A DNA stretch of 36,720 nt, taken from an uncultured Clostridia bacterium. GTDB taxonomy: Bacteria; Bacillota; Clostridia; TANB77; CAG-508. Of this stretch, positions 34,296 to 36,720 are shown one piece after another. The position numbers and the translations under genes are program-made. The stretch's first letter is position 1. The number at the start of each line of letters is the position of its first letter. Under the pieces are notes generated by a model. That model searched no databases. It had not been told where the DNA came from and worked only from the letters and a program-made list of their open reading frames with translations. Location of the stretch: positions 1-36,720 of the forward strand of contig CANQJY010000002.1 of the NCBI GenBank assembly GCA_947624365.1. The letters are read 5' to 3'.

Positions 34296-36167
34296 TTGAA
34301 AATACAGCAATTAAAAATCAATCATTATGGCAAATTACAGAATAAAGAAATAAAATTTGGTAATAACATAAATTTAATTTATGGAAAAAATGAAGCGGGA
34401 AAATCCACAATTTTATCATATATTGTAAATATTTTTTACGGTATTTCTAAAAATAAAAAAGGGAAAGAATATTCAGACTTTGAAAAATATGAACCATGGG
34501 TAGGAGAAGAATTTTCAGGAAAATTAACATATCAATTAGATAATAAAAAAACATATGAAATTCAAAGAGATTTTAAAAAGAAAAACCCAAAAATCTTTAA
34601 TGAAAACATGGAAGATATTTCAAAGGAATTTCCAATTGATAAATCAACAGGAAATAGTTTTTTTTATGAACAAACAAAAGTAGATGAACAACTATTTTTA
34701 TCAACACTTGTAGCAAATCAGCAAGAAACACGATTACAAAAAAGTGAGCAAGGAATATTAGTACAAAAAATAGCAAATTTAGTAGGCACAGGAGAAGATA
34801 AAGTATCATATAAAATAGCAGTAGACCGTTTAAACCGTAGGCAATTAGACGAAATCGGAAGCAGTAGAACACGCGAAAAGCCTATAAATTTAATAGAAAA
34901 AAAGATTATACAAATTGAAGAAGAAAAAGAAAAATTACAGCAATATCAAGACAAACAATATGAAACAGAAACAAAGGAAAAGCAACTATTAAAACAAATC
35001 CAAGAATTAGAAAAAGAAATGCAAGAAATACAGCAATTAAAAATCTCTTATGAAGAACAAGAGATGGAAAATCAAAAAATAGCAGTAAAAGAAAACATAA
35101 AAGAGCAAAACTCAGAAAAAATCAAAGAAATTAATGAACGCCTTAATGATATTATAAAAACATGTGAAGAGAAAAAAACAAAAAGCGAAAAGGCTCAAAA
35201 ATACGGAAAATACTTATTCGTAATTACAGCAATAATATTAATTTTAAATGCTATTTTACAACCAATATTTTTGGGAAATGTAATTATAAACATAGTTACA
35301 ATAGCAGTAAGTATCATATTTTTAGCTATTGCAATTCTAGTAATAACAAAAAAACATAAACAAGATATAAAAGAACAAAAAGAAAATTTAAAGCAATATG
35401 AAATATTAAAAGAAAAACAAAATTTATTAGAAAATGAAATAAAAATTTTAGAAAAAAGCAATGAAGAAATAGAAAAAGAAATACAAACATTAAAAAAATA
35501 TCCTAAAATTGCAAAAGAACAAATGGAAACAATTACATCTAAGAATATATTATACAAAATGCAATCAACACAAAATAACATTAATGATAAAAAAATTGAA
35601 TTACACGCATTACAATTAGACAAAAACAATATAATACCAAGTTTAGAAAAATTAGCAAAAATGGAAGAAGAATATGCAAATTTACAAGAGCAAAGGCAAG
35701 AATTACAAAAATTAAATACTGCAATTGATATAGCAAAGCAAGTATTAGAAGAATGTTATGAAACTATGCGTCATACAGTAACACCAAAGTTTACACAAAA
35801 TTTATCTAATATAATTTGCAATATTACAAACCAAAAATATACACATGTACGTTTCCATGATGAACAAGGTTTAATTGTAGAAAATGAAAAAGGAGAATAT
35901 ATTCCAGCTACAAAATTAAGTATAGGAACAATTGAACAGTTATATCTTTCTTTACGATTATCTATGATAGATGATTTATCTTCAGAACAATTGCCAATAA
36001 TCTTAGATGAAACATTTGCATATTTTGACGAAGAACGTTTAGAAAATTTCTTGACATATATGTCAAAAACATATTCAAACAGGCAGATTTTAATATTTAC
36101 ATGTACAAATAGAGAAAAAAATATTTTAGACAAACAAAAAATACCATATGATTTGATAGAACTATAA
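34296..36167 (+). CDS. SMC-like coiled-coil ATPase (YhaN/SbcC-like), TTG start
   Basis: This is a 623-residue protein. The N-terminal head has the P-loop YGKNEAGKSTILSYIVN and a Q-loop-like YEQTKVDEQLF. A long coiled coil follows from about residue 200. It is interrupted at about 305-360 by two hydrophobic helices (YLFVITAIILILNAI and IINIVTIAVSIIFLAIAILVI). The C-terminal head has the signature KLSIGTIEQLYLSLRLSM and Walker B LPIILDETFAYFD. Bacillus YhaN also has membrane helices within its coil, as I recall; SbcC does not and is about 1000 residues. The TTG at 34296 is chosen because AAGGGAG lies 6 nt upstream; the ATG at 34254 would overlap the previous gene and lacks a site. Confidence 0.88.
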   Translation: MKIQQLKINHYGKLQNKEIKFGNNINLIYGKNEAGKSTILSYIVNIFYGISKNKKGKEYSDFEKYEPWVGEEFSGKLTYQLDNKKTYEIQRDFKKKNPKIFNENMEDISKEFPIDKSTGNSFFYEQTKVDEQLFLSTLVANQQETRLQKSEQGILVQKIANLVGTGEDKVSYKIAVDRLNRRQLDEIGSSRTREKPINLIEKKIIQIEEEKEKLQQYQDKQYETETKEKQLLKQIQELEKEMQEIQQLKISYEEQEMENQKIAVKENIKEQNSEKIKEINERLNDIIKTCEEKKTKSEKAQKYGKYLFVITAIILILNAILQPIFLGNVIINIVTIAVSIIFLAIAILVITKKHKQDIKEQKENLKQYEILKEKQNLLENEIKILEKSNEEIEKEIQTLKKYPKIAKEQMETITSKNILYKMQSTQNNINDKKIELHALQLDKNNIIPSLEKLAKMEEEYANLQEQRQELQKLNTAIDIAKQVLEECYETMRHTVTPKFTQNLSNIICNITNQKYTHVRFHDEQGLIVENEKGEYIPATKLSIGTIEQLYLSLRLSMIDDLSSEQLPIILDETFAYFDEERLENFLTYMSKTYSNRQILIFTCTNREKNILDKQKIPYDLIEL

Positions 36168-36175
36168 TACATATC

Positions 36176-36204
36176 TTGACAAAGCCATGCAAATGCAGTA
36201 AAAT
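36176..36204 (+). promoter_or_regulatory. Promoter of prfA
   Basis: TTGACA (36176-36181), a 17-bp spacer and TAAAAT (36199-36204), about 30 nt before the start. No terminator is seen between it and the preceding gene. Confidence 0.75.
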
Positions 36205-36234
36205 AGTACAGTAATTTAGAAAAAGGAGAGAAAT

Positions 36235-36720
36235 ATGTTTGACAAATTAGAACTCGTTGAAAAACGATATGAAGAATTAACTCAAATGATAAGTGACCCA
36301 GAAGTAATTAATAACCAAACAGAATGGCAAAAATTGATGAAAGAACATTCTAGTATAGAAGAAGTGGTTCTAAAATATAGAGAATACAAAAAGGTAAAAC
36401 AATCAATGGAAGAGGCAAAAGAAATGCTCCAAGACCCAGAACTAAAAGAATTAGCCGAAGCAGAATATTATGAGGCAAAAGAAAAGATACCAGTAATAGA
36501 AGAAGAATTAAAAATCTTATTAATCCCAAAAGACCCAGATGATGATAAAAACATTATATGTGAAATCCGCGCAGGAGCAGGAGGAGAAGAAGCAGCATTA
36601 TTTGCAGGAACTCTATTTAGAATGTACACCATGTATGCAGAAAAAAAGCATTGGAAATTAGAAGTATTAAACGAAAATGAAACAGGGCTTGGAGGATATA
36701 AAGAAGTAAACTTTATGATT
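36235..36720 (+). CDS. prfA: Peptide chain release factor 1 (5' part)
   Basis: The first 162 codons are in the window. The N-terminal sequence FDKLELVEKRYEELTQMISDPEVI and the PCRF-domain sequence KDPDDDKNIICEIRAGAGGEEAALFAGTLFRMY are typical of RF1, which recognises UAA and UAG. The GGQ peptidyl-hydrolysis motif and the PxT anticodon-like motif lie beyond the edge. AAAGGAGAG precedes the ATG. The RF1 rather than RF2 assignment rests on the start and the KDPDDDKN segment. Confidence 0.93.
   Translation, partial: MFDKLELVEKRYEELTQMISDPEVINNQTEWQKLMKEHSSIEEVVLKYREYKKVKQSMEEAKEMLQDPELKELAEAEYYEAKEKIPVIEEELKILLIPKDPDDDKNIICEIRAGAGGEEAALFAGTLFRMYTMYAEKKHWKLEVLNENETGLGGYKEVNFMI

Noticed and set aside
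1..36720. CRISPR array, prophage or intact insertion sequence
   Set aside because: No regularly spaced direct repeats, phage structural genes, integrase or transposase were found on either strand; the only repeat family is the palindrome at 21754-21857 and 29064-29120.

Overview
The window is strongly AT-rich DNA from a Gram-positive, Clostridia-like Firmicute. Evidence: near-consensus sigma-A promoters with 17-18 bp spacers, strong AGGAG-type ribosome binding sites, U-tailed hairpin terminators, and gene content (VanW with a G5-like domain, DUF378, TSCPD protein, YhaO/YhaN pair, Tex, ABC-F) typical of that class. A gut Clostridia member is plausible but cannot be proved from sequence alone.

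Layout. 1-5.8 kb: 3' end of a tRNA (probably Thr), an SDR oxidoreductase, a stand-alone starch-binding-like (CBM25/53) protein on the minus strand, a VanW membrane protein, tRNA-Lys(CTT), a divergent DUF1385 membrane protein and metK. 5.8-11.3 kb: CapA-type protein (minus), DUF378, then an ABC-F ATPase followed 18 bp later by Tex. 11.3-21.8 kb: a minus-strand block of a reductase-terminated two-module NRPS (C-A-T-C-A-T-R, about 2480 aa), a seven-TM PAS histidine kinase whose Shine-Dalgarno overlaps the NRPS stop, and a receiver/HD-GYP response regulator that also has its own promoter. 22-29 kb: Rpn-like nuclease relative plus HtrA protease, M23-like protein (minus), SGNH hydrolase, TSCPD protein, a GT39-like membrane glycosyltransferase and murF. 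29-36.7 kb: CbpA-like DnaJ, a three-gene unit ending in a frameshifted VirD4/TraG coupling ATPase, the YhaO/YhaN-like nuclease-ATPase pair, and the start of prfA.

The most interesting system is the NRPS-kinase-HD-GYP block. The assembly line should release a dipeptide aldehyde (or the pyrazinone it cyclises to), and the co-transcribed membrane kinase and predicted c-di-GMP phosphodiesterase suggest a biosynthesis-and-sensing unit. The transcript would begin with a perfect 34-bp-arm hairpin from a dispersed palindromic repeat, a relative of which abuts the murF stop codon. Other points of note are the single-base frameshift in the coupling ATPase P-loop, an ABC-F protein with one decayed ATP site, and two proteins with substituted active-site residues (Rpn-like and M23-like).
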